Origin: Arthrobacter oryzae
GTDB lineage: Bacteria; Actinomycetota; Actinomycetes; Actinomycetales; Micrococcaceae
Reading direction: 5' to 3'
DNA length: 64,000 nt
Assembly: GCF_030718995.1 (NCBI RefSeq)
Contig: NZ_CP132204.1
Span: 4,340,001 to 4,404,000, forward strand
Shown: positions 42,081 through 49,639 of the stretch, piece by piece
How the letters are laid out: every line of letters starts with the position of its first letter
Position numbering within the stretch: position 1 is the stretch's first letter
The notes under the pieces: model-generated
The model's database searches: none
Seen by the model: the letters and a program-made list of their open reading frames with translations, nothing else
Told to the model about the DNA's origin: nothing
Position numbers and translations under genes: made by a program

Positions 42081-43370
42081 CTAAGCGGATTTATTCCGCC
42101 GCTTCGCCACCACGTCGTGGGCGATCATGGTGGGCTGGGCCTTCTTCGCCACCACATCAGCCGTGATCACGACGCTCGCGATGTCATCTCGGCTCGGGAG
42201 GTCGAACATGACGGGAAGAAGCACTTCCTCCATGATGGCGCGGAGCCCGCGGGCACCGGTGCCCCGCTCCAGGGCCTGGTCCGCGATCATGTTCAGCGCT
42301 TCATCGTCAAACAGCAGCTCCACGCCATCCAGCTGGAACATCTTCTGGTACTGCTTCACCAGGGCGTTCTTCGGCGTGGACAGAATCTGGATCAGGGCTG
42401 CCCGGTCCAGGTTGGAGACCGTGGTGATGACGGGAAGCCGGCCGATGAATTCGGGGATCAGCCCGAACTTCAGCAGGTCCTCCGGCATGACCTCACCGTA
42501 GGAGTCGGAGTTGTTCTTGACTTCGTTCAGCGGAGCACCGAAACCGATGCCCTTGCGTCCGGACCGCGAGCCGATGATCTCTTCGAGGCCGGCGAAGGCC
42601 CCGGCAACAATGAAGAGCACGTTGGTGGTGTCGATCTGGATGAATTCCTGGTGCGGGTGTTTCCGGCCGCCCTGCGGGGGAACCGAGGCAACCGTGCCTT
42701 CCAGGATCTTCAGCAGCGCCTGCTGCACACCTTCGCCGGAGACATCCCGGGTGATGGAAGGGTTCTCGCTCTTCCGGGAGATCTTGTCGATCTCGTCGAT
42801 GTAGATAATGCCTTGTTCGGCCTTCTTGACGTCATAGTCAGCGGCCTGGATGAGCTTCAGGAGAATGTTCTCGACGTCCTCGCCCACGTAGCCGGCTTCG
42901 GTCAGCGCCGTGGCATCCGCTACTGCGAACGGAACGTTGAGGCGGCGCGCCAGGGTCTGGGCCAGGTAGGTCTTGCCGCAGCCGGTTGGGCCGATCAGGA
43001 GGATGTTCGACTTGGCGATCTCGACGTCGTCGTGGTGAACGCCTTCGGCGAGGCTGCCGCTCTTGGGGGCGTGCCCTGCCTGGATCCGCTTGTAATGGTT
43101 GTACACAGCCACGGCGAGGGAGCGCTTGGCTGGTTCCTGGCCGATCACGTATTCCTGCAGGAAATCGAAGATTTCACGCGGCTTCGGCAGTTCGAAGCTG
43201 CCGAGGTCCGCTACTTCCGCGAGTTCCTCTTCAATGATCTCGTTGCAGAGCTCAATGCACTCGTCGCAGATATAGACGCCGGGCCCGGCAATGAGCTTGC
43301 GCACCTGCTTCTGGCTCTTTCCGCAGAAAGAGCACTTCAGCAGATCCGTGCTCTCGCCAATCCGAGCCAT
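42081..43370 (-). CDS. clpX: ATP-dependent Clp protease ATP-binding subunit ClpX
   Basis: ClpX unfolds substrates and feeds them to ClpP. The 429-aa protein has an N-terminal zinc domain (CSFCGKSQKQVRK, CDECIELC), Walker A GPTGCGKTYLAQ, the pore loop GYVGEDVENIL, Walker B IIYIDEIDK and a C-terminal AAA lid (ERGTGARGLRAIMEEVLLPV). ATG at 43370 is chosen (MARIGESTDLLKCSF) over an extension of 14 codons. AAGGGG lies upstream. It follows two clpP genes on the same strand, a standard actinobacterial order. Confidence 0.98.
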   Translation of the reverse strand: MARIGESTDLLKCSFCGKSQKQVRKLIAGPGVYICDECIELCNEIIEEELAEVADLGSFELPKPREIFDFLQEYVIGQEPAKRSLAVAVYNHYKRIQAGHAPKSGSLAEGVHHDDVEIAKSNILLIGPTGCGKTYLAQTLARRLNVPFAVADATALTEAGYVGEDVENILLKLIQAADYDVKKAEQGIIYIDEIDKISRKSENPSITRDVSGEGVQQALLKILEGTVASVPPQGGRKHPHQEFIQIDTTNVLFIVAGAFAGLEEIIGSRSGRKGIGFGAPLNEVKNNSDSYGEVMPEDLLKFGLIPEFIGRLPVITTVSNLDRAALIQILSTPKNALVKQYQKMFQLDGVELLFDDEALNMIADQALERGTGARGLRAIMEEVLLPVMFDLPSRDDIASVVITADVVAKKAQPTMIAHDVVAKRRNKSA

Positions 43371-43504
43371 ATGTGAACCCCTTAGTATCCTGCTGCTACC
43401 GCAGCACTGCACCGGTTGCTGGAATCACGGTGGGTCCGGAAGGTCCGGCCGTGACATGTTCCACTCTAGGTCACATTCGGCCTGAGGGGTGGAACCTTAC
43501 GCGT

Positions 43505-43551
43505 TGAAAACGAAAGCCGGTGCGGTCCATTTTTCATGAACCGCACCGGCT
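43505..43551 (-). terminator. Terminator after the clpP pair
   Basis: AGCCGGTGCGGT (43515-43526) pairs with ACCGCACCGGCT (43540-43551) around a 13-base loop. On the minus strand the stem is followed by TTCGTTTTC. It ends the clpP transcript before clpX. Confidence 0.8.
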
Positions 43552-43567
43552 CCGCGTGTCGTGCCAG

Positions 43568-44227
43568 TTATCTGGCGATCGCCTGCGGTTTGATCTTGCG
43601 GGAGTCAAGGACCTGGTCGATGAGTCCGTAGGACTGTGCCTCAGCGGCGGTCAGGATCTTGTCACGCTCGATGTCGTTGTTGACCTGCTCGGACGTGCGG
43701 CCCGAGTGCTTGGCAAGCGTGTCTTCGAGCCAGGAACGCATGCGCATGACTTCAGCAGCCTGGATCTCCAGGTCGGAAGCCTGGCCGCCCTGGCCGCCGG
43801 ACAGGGCCGGCTGGTGGATCAGCACGCGCGCGTTGGGCAGTGCCAGCCGCTTGCCCGGTGTGCCGGCTGCGAGCAGGACGGCGGCGGCGCTGGCCGCCTG
43901 GCCCAGGCAGACGGTCTGGATCTCGGGACGGATGTACTGCATGGTGTCGTAGATGGCCGTCATGGCGGTAAACGAACCGCCCGGGGAGTTGATGTACAGC
44001 GTGATGTCGCGGTCCGGGTCGGTGGACTCAAGCACCAGCAACTGGGCCATAACGTCGTCAGCGGAAGCGTCGTCCACCTGGACACCCAGGAAGATGATCC
44101 GGTCCTCGAAGAGCTTCGTGTACGGGTCCTGACGCTTGAAGCCGTAGGGCGTGCGTTCCTCGAACTGCGGCAGCACATAGCGGCTGGTGGGCAGGTTCCC
44201 GGCAGTCGATCCGAAATTGTAGTTCAT
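43568..44227 (-). CDS. clpP: ATP-dependent Clp protease proteolytic subunit (second clpP of the pair)
   Basis: This serine peptidase assembles into the Clp chamber. The catalytic triad is visible: Ser in CLGQAASAAAVLLAAG, His in LIHQPALSGGQGG and Asp in EQVNNDIERDKILTA. The 219-aa start is chosen as MNYNFGSTAGNLPTSRYV, with AGGAG eight bases upstream; ATG codons five and seven codons earlier are possible. Actinobacterial ClpP1 and ClpP2 form mixed rings. The other clpP lies 36 bp upstream on the same strand. Confidence 0.95.
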   Translation of the reverse strand: MNYNFGSTAGNLPTSRYVLPQFEERTPYGFKRQDPYTKLFEDRIIFLGVQVDDASADDVMAQLLVLESTDPDRDITLYINSPGGSFTAMTAIYDTMQYIRPEIQTVCLGQAASAAAVLLAAGTPGKRLALPNARVLIHQPALSGGQGGQASDLEIQAAEVMRMRSWLEDTLAKHSGRTSEQVNNDIERDKILTAAEAQSYGLIDQVLDSRKIKPQAIAR

Positions 44228-44263
44228 GTTCATTTCTCCTGGCATCATTTCTGTCTTCGCCGG

Positions 44264-44902
44264 TTACTTTTCCGAGCCGCTGGCGTTTTGCGTTCCGCCG
44301 CCGCCGGCCACAGATCCCGCGTGCGCGGCAATCTTGTCGAAGAAGCCGTACTCGAGGGCTTCAGGAGCCGTAAACCACTTGTCGCGGTCATTGTCCTTGA
44401 GGATGGTCTCCACGGTCTGGCCGGTCTGGTCTGCGGTCAGTTCGGCCATGACCTTCTTCATGTGGAGGATGAGTTCAGCCTGGATCTTGATGTCCGAGGC
44501 CGTGCCGCCGATGCCGCCGGAGGGCTGGTGCATCAGGATGCGCGCATTCGGGGTGGCGTAGCGCTTGCCCTTGGTGCCCGAAGAGAGCAGGAACTGGCCC
44601 ATCGACGCGGCAAGGCCGGTGGCGACGGTTACGACGTCGTTCGGGATGAACTGCATGGTGTCGTAGATGGCCATACCGGCCGTCACGGAGCCGCCCGGCG
44701 AGTTGATGTAAAGGTAGATGTCCTTATCCGGGTTTTCCGCCGACAGCAGCAGCAACTGCGAGCAGATCGCGTTGGCGTTTTCATCGCGGACCTCGGAGCC
44801 GAGCCAGATGATTCGCTCTTTCAGCAGGCGGTTGTAGATGTAGTTGTCCTGGGCTGCCGGATCGACAGTAGCCATCCGGGGGGCCCCTGCTTGCTGTGAC
44901 AT
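44264..44902 (-). CDS. clpP: ATP-dependent Clp protease proteolytic subunit (first clpP of the pair)
   Basis: This 212-aa ClpP paralogue has Ser in TGLAASMGQFLLSSG, His in RILMHQPSGGIGG and Asp in LKDNDRDKWFTAPEA. It begins MSQQAGAPRMATVDPAAQDN, after GAGAGGTAAG. The C-terminal tail is Gly-rich (GSVAGGGGTQNASGSEK). It is the first gene of the clpP-clpP unit and lies downstream of tig. Which of the two is called ClpP1 or ClpP2 differs between species, so I leave the numbers out. Confidence 0.96.
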   Translation of the reverse strand: MSQQAGAPRMATVDPAAQDNYIYNRLLKERIIWLGSEVRDENANAICSQLLLLSAENPDKDIYLYINSPGGSVTAGMAIYDTMQFIPNDVVTVATGLAASMGQFLLSSGTKGKRYATPNARILMHQPSGGIGGTASDIKIQAELILHMKKVMAELTADQTGQTVETILKDNDRDKWFTAPEALEYGFFDKIAAHAGSVAGGGGTQNASGSEK

Positions 44903-45090
44903 ATGTACTTACCTCTCGCTGGCGACGGTGGCGTCACGGGACGACGCCACTGAAAATCACTACTTGGACACTAACCGGTTTCGCGGCCGTTTTGTTCTCA
45001 CGGATCGCGCTGTTCGCTGACGGCGCACGATTGGCGCAACGGCACCGGACAGCAGTACACCGCCGCCATTCCGGCTTAAACAATTCAGGA

Positions 45091-45133
45091 CTTAAACGGG
45101 GGAAGCCCCCGGATCTGGGATCCGGGGGCTTCC
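45091..45133 (-). terminator. Terminator after tig
   Basis: GGAAGCCCCCGGATC (45101-45115) pairs perfectly with GATCCGGGGGCTTCC (45119-45133) across a 3-base loop. On the minus strand the sequence continues CCCGTTTAAG. It lies 13 bp after the tig stop. Confidence 0.82.
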
Positions 45134-45145
45134 GTGCAGCGTGGG

Positions 45146-46558
45146 TTAGAACTTCACTGCTGCGGGGTCATCATTCGGCGTGGCTTCCTCAGCGGAGGCT
45201 TCACCTTCAACGGCTTCGCTGTCAGCGGCCGGAGCTGCTTCAGCCTCAGCGGCTGCAGCTTCTTCGCCGCCGGGGCGCACGAAGTCGCTGAGGTCAACCT
45301 TGTTGCCCTCAGAGTCGGTGACCTCGGCCTGGCCCAGGACTACGGCCAGCGCCTTGCGGCGGCGGACCTCGGAAACCATCATGGGAACCTGGCCGGACTG
45401 GTCGATGATCTGGGCGAACTGGTTCGGGTCCATGCCGTACTGGCTGGCGGTGGTCACGATGTAGTCGATCAGCTCGTTCTGGCTGACGCCGACTTCTTCC
45501 TTGTCAGCGATGGCGTCGAGGATGATCTCGTTCTGGAAGGCACGCTCGGTGTTGGCCTTGACCTCCGCGCGGTGTTCTTCGGTGTCGTGCTCGCCCTCGC
45601 CGTGGGAGTTCTCGGCCTTGAAGTGCTGCTCCAGCTGCTCTTCGACGACCGACGCGGGGACGGGAACCTCAACGAGCTCAACAAGCTTGTCCAGGACCTT
45701 GTCACGTGCCTCGACGCCCTGCTCGACGACCTTCGATTCGGCAGCCTGCTTGGCGAGGTCCTCGCGCAGTTCGGCCAGCGTGTCGAATTCGGATGCCAGC
45801 TGGGCGAAGTCGTCGTCGGCCTCAGGAAGCTCGCGCTCCTTGACGGACTTGACCACTACCTTGACTTGGGCCGCTTCGCCGGCGTGGTCGCCGCCAACGA
45901 GGGTGGTCTCGAAGATGGCGTCCTCATCGGCGCTGAGGCCGGTGACGGCTTCGTCCAGGCCTTCCAGCATGGTGCCGGCGCCGACCTGGTAGGAGAGGCC
46001 GGAAGCGGAGTCAACTTCAGCGCCGTCGATCGAGGCGGTGATGTCGATGGTCAGGAAGTCAGAGTCGGCGGCCGGGCGGTCCACGGACTTCAGCGTGCCG
46101 AAGCGGCCGCGGAGCTCGTCGAGGGCCTTGTCAACGTCTGCTTCGGAAGACTCTGCAGCCGCAACCTCGACCTTGATGCCGGCGTAGTCCGGCAGTTCGA
46201 TCTCGGGGCGGATGTCAACTTCAGCGTGGAACTTGAGTTCGCCGTCGGTCGCGGTGGGATCCGGGACCTCGGTGATTTCAACCTCGGGACGGCTCAGCGG
46301 GCGGATGCCGGTTTCCTGGACGGCTTCCTGGTACCAGCCGTTGAGGCCTTCGTTGATGGCGGTCTCCAGCACGTAGCCGCGGCCGACGCGCTGGTCGATC
46401 AGCTTCGCGGGGACCTTGCCCTTGCGGAAACCGGGGACCTGGATCTGCGAAGCAACAGTCTTGTATGCCTCTTCGATGCTGGGCTTCAATTCCTCAAAAG
46501 GGACCTCAACATTGAGCTTGACCCGCGTGGGGGTGAGGTTCTCGACAGCGCTCTTCAC
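45146..46558 (-). CDS. tig: Trigger factor
   Basis: Trigger factor is a ribosome-bound chaperone and prolyl isomerase that meets nascent chains. The 470-aa protein begins MKSAVENLTPTRVKLNVEVP, the ribosome-binding domain with GFRKGKVPAKLID near residue 45. The FKBP-type domain (DFLTIDITASIDG, GAGTMLEGLDEAVTGL) occupies about residues 155-245, followed by the helical C-domain. The acidic Ala/Glu tail is typical of actinobacteria. It is on the same strand upstream of clpP-clpP-clpX but ends in its own terminator. Confidence 0.98.
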   Translation of the reverse strand: MKSAVENLTPTRVKLNVEVPFEELKPSIEEAYKTVASQIQVPGFRKGKVPAKLIDQRVGRGYVLETAINEGLNGWYQEAVQETGIRPLSRPEVEITEVPDPTATDGELKFHAEVDIRPEIELPDYAGIKVEVAAAESSEADVDKALDELRGRFGTLKSVDRPAADSDFLTIDITASIDGAEVDSASGLSYQVGAGTMLEGLDEAVTGLSADEDAIFETTLVGGDHAGEAAQVKVVVKSVKERELPEADDDFAQLASEFDTLAELREDLAKQAAESKVVEQGVEARDKVLDKLVELVEVPVPASVVEEQLEQHFKAENSHGEGEHDTEEHRAEVKANTERAFQNEIILDAIADKEEVGVSQNELIDYIVTTASQYGMDPNQFAQIIDQSGQVPMMVSEVRRRKALAVVLGQAEVTDSEGNKVDLSDFVRPGGEEAAAAEAEAAPAADSEAVEGEASAEEATPNDDPAAVKF

Positions 46559-46624
46559 AGTCTAAGTACTCCTGGTTTTGTGGGATGGGGTTCTGCAAAC
46601 GCAATGATCTGACAAGCTGCAGAG

Positions 46625-46699
46625 TCGGGGTGACAGGATTTGAACCTGCGACTTCCTGCTCCCAAAGCAGGCGCTCTAGCCAAGCTGAGCTACACCCCG
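46625..46699 (-). tRNA. tRNA-Pro(TGG)
   Basis: The acceptor stem CGGGGTG pairs with CACCCCG. The anticodon stem CCTGC/GCAGG encloses TTTGGGA, giving anticodon TGG (proline). The T arm reads GCAGGTTCAAATCCTG. Discriminator is A and CCA is not encoded. It is transcribed toward tig, 66 bp away. Confidence 0.97.
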
Positions 46700-46745
46700 T
46701 AAGTGCACAGAACAGTCTACGGTCATAACGGCCGGATATGCACAT

Positions 46746-46775
46746 TTGACACCGGGGCACTGAATTAGGTTTAGT
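46746..46775 (+). promoter_or_regulatory. Promoter of tRNA-Gly
   Basis: TTGACA (46746-46751) is followed by an 18-base spacer and TTTAGT (46770-46775) on the plus strand, about 54 nt before the tRNA. The -35 box is perfect and the -10 is weak, so the exact -10 could be shifted by a base or two. Confidence 0.5.
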
Positions 46776-46829
46776 TGTATCCGGCTCGAGCAGCCGACCG
46801 GAAGAAATGCAGCGACACTGCATCTCCAC

Positions 46830-46903
46830 GGGGACGTAGCTTAATGGTAAAGCCTCAGTCTTCCAAACTGATTACGCGGGTTCGATTCCCGTCGTCCCCT
46901 CCA
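46830..46903 (+). tRNA. tRNA-Gly(TCC)
   Basis: The acceptor stem GGGGACG pairs with CGTCCCC. The anticodon stem TCAGT/ACTGA encloses CTTCCAA, giving anticodon TCC (glycine). Discriminator is T, and the 3' CCA is encoded (46901-46903), unlike the other tRNAs in this window. Confidence 0.97.
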
Positions 46904-46926
46904 GGACAAACGAAAAGCAGTACAAA

Positions 46927-46956
46927 CGAAAAGCCCCTCTCCGGAGGGGCTTTTCG
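46927..46956. terminator. Bidirectional terminator between tRNA-Gly and the Nei-like gene
   Basis: CGAAAAGCCCCTC pairs with GAGGGGCTTTTCG around TCCG. Runs of T (plus strand) and of A read as T (minus strand) lie inside the arms, so it can serve both convergent genes. Confidence 0.85.
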
Positions 46957-46961
46957 CTGTT

Positions 46962-47894
46962 CTAGGCGCCTTGCTGGCAGCCCGGGCACCAATAGAGCTT
47001 GCGTGCCGCTAGCTCCGTCAGCGCCACCGGGGTTCCGCAGTCGCGGCAGTCCAGGCCCTGCCGCCGGTAGACGAAGTGCGACTCCTCCGGCGCCGGAAGT
47101 CCGGCGACGGACTCCGTCCAGTAACCGGGAGGTGTCGTAATGATCCTGCCGTCACGGACGCCGTCGGACATCATGGCAACTGTGTCCTCCCAGAGTTCGC
47201 CGGCCGCGTCGGCGTCCAGCGCACGGCCGGGCAGCCAGGGATCCACTCCCTGGCGGAAGAGCAGTTCGGCGCGGTAGACGTTGCCGACACCGGCGATCAC
47301 CTTCTGGTCCATCAGCAGGGACGCGAGGGGCGTCTTCCGTGCGCGCACTCCTGCGGCGAAGCCTTCCTTGTCCCCGGGAAGGTTCCGCAGCGGGTCCGGT
47401 CCCAGCCGGCCCAGGACTGCGTCGGCCTCCTCCTCCGTGATGGCGTGGCACGTCGTGGCGCCCCTGAGGTCCGCCCAGCCGTGGTCACCGGCAAGCCGGA
47501 CGCGGACGGCACCGACGGGCGCGGGCGGGCCCGCGTACGGGGCAACACCGCCGGGGCTGCCGTCCAGGGCACTCTCGTCCGTCACGCCGTCGTCGAACAC
47601 TTCCCGCTCCCCCACTTTGCGGGGCGCGCCGATGCTGGACGCGCCCCGGAACGTGGCGTCTCCGCCGAAGTCCCAGGCGCCGTAGAGGCCAAGGTGAACG
47701 TGCAGGACAAGCCCGTGGTCGAAATGCAGGAACAGGTGCTTGCCGTGGGCCACCGTGCCGACGAGGGTGCGCCCGTCCAGCAGTGCTGCTCCGTCGGCAA
47801 ACCTGCCCTGCGGGCTGGAAACGGCCAGGCGCCGGCCGGAGAACACGTCCGCGAACTGGCGGGCCAGTCGGTGGACCGAATGCCCCTCAGGCAC
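46962..47894 (-). CDS. Fpg/Nei-family DNA glycosylase-lyase
   Basis: This 310-aa base-excision repair enzyme begins MPEGHSVHRLARQF. Pro2 and Glu3 are the catalytic residues, and Lys52 (VAHGKHLFLHF) is the conserved beta-domain Lys. The helix-two-turn-helix has DQKVIAGVGNVYRAELLFR, and a C-terminal zinc finger (CRDCG and YWCPGC) closes the protein. The MPEGH start resembles mycobacterial Nei2 rather than Fpg (MPELPE), so oxidised pyrimidines are a likely substrate. Its GTG start overlaps the rpiB TAG stop by one base. Confidence 0.92.
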   Translation of the reverse strand: MPEGHSVHRLARQFADVFSGRRLAVSSPQGRFADGAALLDGRTLVGTVAHGKHLFLHFDHGLVLHVHLGLYGAWDFGGDATFRGASSIGAPRKVGEREVFDDGVTDESALDGSPGGVAPYAGPPAPVGAVRVRLAGDHGWADLRGATTCHAITEEEADAVLGRLGPDPLRNLPGDKEGFAAGVRARKTPLASLLMDQKVIAGVGNVYRAELLFRQGVDPWLPGRALDADAAGELWEDTVAMMSDGVRDGRIITTPPGYWTESVAGLPAPEESHFVYRRQGLDCRDCGTPVALTELAARKLYWCPGCQQGA

Positions 47895-48388
47895 TAGGCG
47901 ATAACCTCGCCGGTGTTTTCGTAGGCCGCGATCTTGCCGATGCGGCGGACGTGGCGTTCATCGTTGCTGAACGGTTCCTGCAGGAAGGCCTCGATGATTT
48001 CCGTTGCTTCGTCCACGCTGTGCTGGCGGCCGCCGACGGCGACGACGTTGGCGTCGTTGTGCTCGCGGGCCAGTGTTGCCGTGGACAGGTTCCAGGCCAG
48101 TGCGGCACGGACGCCCTTGACCTTGTTGGCGGCGATCTGCTCGCCGTTCCCCGAACCGCCGAGCACGATGCCCAGGGCGTGGACGCCGGCAGCCTGGTCC
48201 GCCACGACGGCGAGCGCGGCGTTGATGCAGAAGGACGGGTAGTCGTCCAGCGCATCGTATTCCTTGGGTCCGTGGTCCACTACGGTGTAGCCCTTGGCCG
48301 TGAGGTGGGCTACCAGGTGGGCGCTGAGCTCCATGCCTGCGTGGTCGGTGGCGATGTGGACGCGCGGAAAGTCGGAAGAAGTGGTCAC
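47894..48388 (-). CDS. rpiB: Ribose-5-phosphate isomerase B
   Basis: RpiB interconverts ribose-5-phosphate and ribulose-5-phosphate in the pentose phosphate pathway. The 164-aa protein has VHIATDHAGMELS near the N-terminus, GIVLGGSGNGEQIAANKVKG and NVVAVGGRQHS, all diagnostic of the LacA/RpiB family. The mycobacterial-type length (about 160) is met. The gene is the first of a two-gene unit with the Nei-like glycosylase, linked by a one-base overlap. No RpiA was seen here. Confidence 0.95.
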   Translation of the reverse strand: MTTSSDFPRVHIATDHAGMELSAHLVAHLTAKGYTVVDHGPKEYDALDDYPSFCINAALAVVADQAAGVHALGIVLGGSGNGEQIAANKVKGVRAALAWNLSTATLAREHNDANVVAVGGRQHSVDEATEIIEAFLQEPFSNDERHVRRIGKIAAYENTGEVIA

Positions 48389-48501
48389 GGCAGTGTCCGT
48401 TCAGTCATTAGCACCGGTAGGCTTCCGGGCTGCTTCGGGGGTCGGATCCAAGCGTACTAGGGTGCAGGCGCCGGCGGCCCGCCGTGAACACTCCGCGGAC
48501 A

Positions 48502-49503
48502 TCACGGCAGGGGCGGGCGCTTCTCGCCGCGGGCCCGGGCTGCCACCCGGGACAGGACGGCGGCCACCTTTTCGGCGGAAGCGGTGCTGCCGCCGCTGAC
48601 CGCCACCTTCCGGCCGTCTGCACGGTTGACGACGACGGCGGGGCCGCTGCTGACCAGCATGGCGGTGGTCCCGCCGTGGTGGCGGTAGCCCCAGCCGCCG
48701 TAGTCTGCGGCGCGGACATCCGCCGGCGCCGCCGAGGAAATCGCCGATGCCGGAACTTCCATGACGGGGACAAATCCGGCGACGAAAACCCGCAACCCGC
48801 TGCGGTCAACGATGATCCGTGCGAAAAGGAAGGCCGCTGCCAGTACGGCAAGCACCACCAGGAGGGCGCCCAGCCACGGGACGGCAATGGCGATCAGCGC
48901 AGCAGGAAAGAGCGAGGCGATACCCAGCATCACAAACACCGAACTGCGCGCATGGACCCACAGCCGCACTGAATCCGCGGCAAGGTCGGGGTCCAGTTCT
49001 CGGTCCAGCGCCTCCTGCAACGCACGCTCATCATCCACCGACCAGCGCTCGTCGGCTTTGAAAACGAAGAACATAATGACGCCGAGGGGCAAGGCCGCCC
49101 CGCTCCCCAGGGCGAGAACGGACATGTCGACCCGTGCTTCGCGGACGTCGGCGATTCCTGCCTGGCCCACCAGCACTGCGGCCAGCACCGTGGTGACAAA
49201 AAGGCTGACGCTGAGTCCCGTGCCCATCATCAAACGCCGCATGACGGCGGGCCGGCCCAATGGAACGGCCTGCCCCAGGACGAGCCAGCCCACCAACACG
49301 ATGATCAGGCCGCCGAACGCCACGAAGGCGGAGAACGGCGCGAAGCCGGCCGGACCGGCGTCGGACCAGCGCACCGCCATGGGGTCCGGGACGTCGGCGC
49401 GCAGCAGGAATGCGCAGACGACAAACGCGGAGGCCAGAAGCACCGGGAACACCGCGGCGAAGCGCAGCGCCCTGACGTCCACCGAATCCCTGAGCTTTCC
49501 CAT
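48502..49503 (-). CDS. DUF1648-like integral membrane protein
   Basis: This 333-aa protein starts MGKLRDSVDVRALRFAAVFP and has about six hydrophobic segments, in two groups around a charged loop (ADERWSVDDERALQEALDRE). The early segment VPDPMAVRWSDAGPAGFAP resembles the DUF1648 domain, which is known from SdpI-like and related membrane proteins. A C-terminal cytoplasmic part is rich in Gly, Ser and Ala, and contains YGGWGYRHHGG. No catalytic motif is apparent. It is divergent from pepN and may be co-regulated, but the role is unknown. Confidence 0.78.
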   Translation of the reverse strand: MGKLRDSVDVRALRFAAVFPVLLASAFVVCAFLLRADVPDPMAVRWSDAGPAGFAPFSAFVAFGGLIIVLVGWLVLGQAVPLGRPAVMRRLMMGTGLSVSLFVTTVLAAVLVGQAGIADVREARVDMSVLALGSGAALPLGVIMFFVFKADERWSVDDERALQEALDRELDPDLAADSVRLWVHARSSVFVMLGIASLFPAALIAIAVPWLGALLVVLAVLAAAFLFARIIVDRSGLRVFVAGFVPVMEVPASAISSAAPADVRAADYGGWGYRHHGGTTAMLVSSGPAVVVNRADGRKVAVSGGSTASAEKVAAVLSRVAARARGEKRPPLP

Positions 49504-49639
49504 ACCTCAACGCTACTCCGCACCGGCGCTGCGTGATGCACCTAACTTGCCATCGCCCCTTGGAGTGAAAGAATGACTTCACAGTGCCGGTGATGACCGT
49601 TGCCGGCCGGTATCCGCAACCTTTTCTGGAGGCCACACC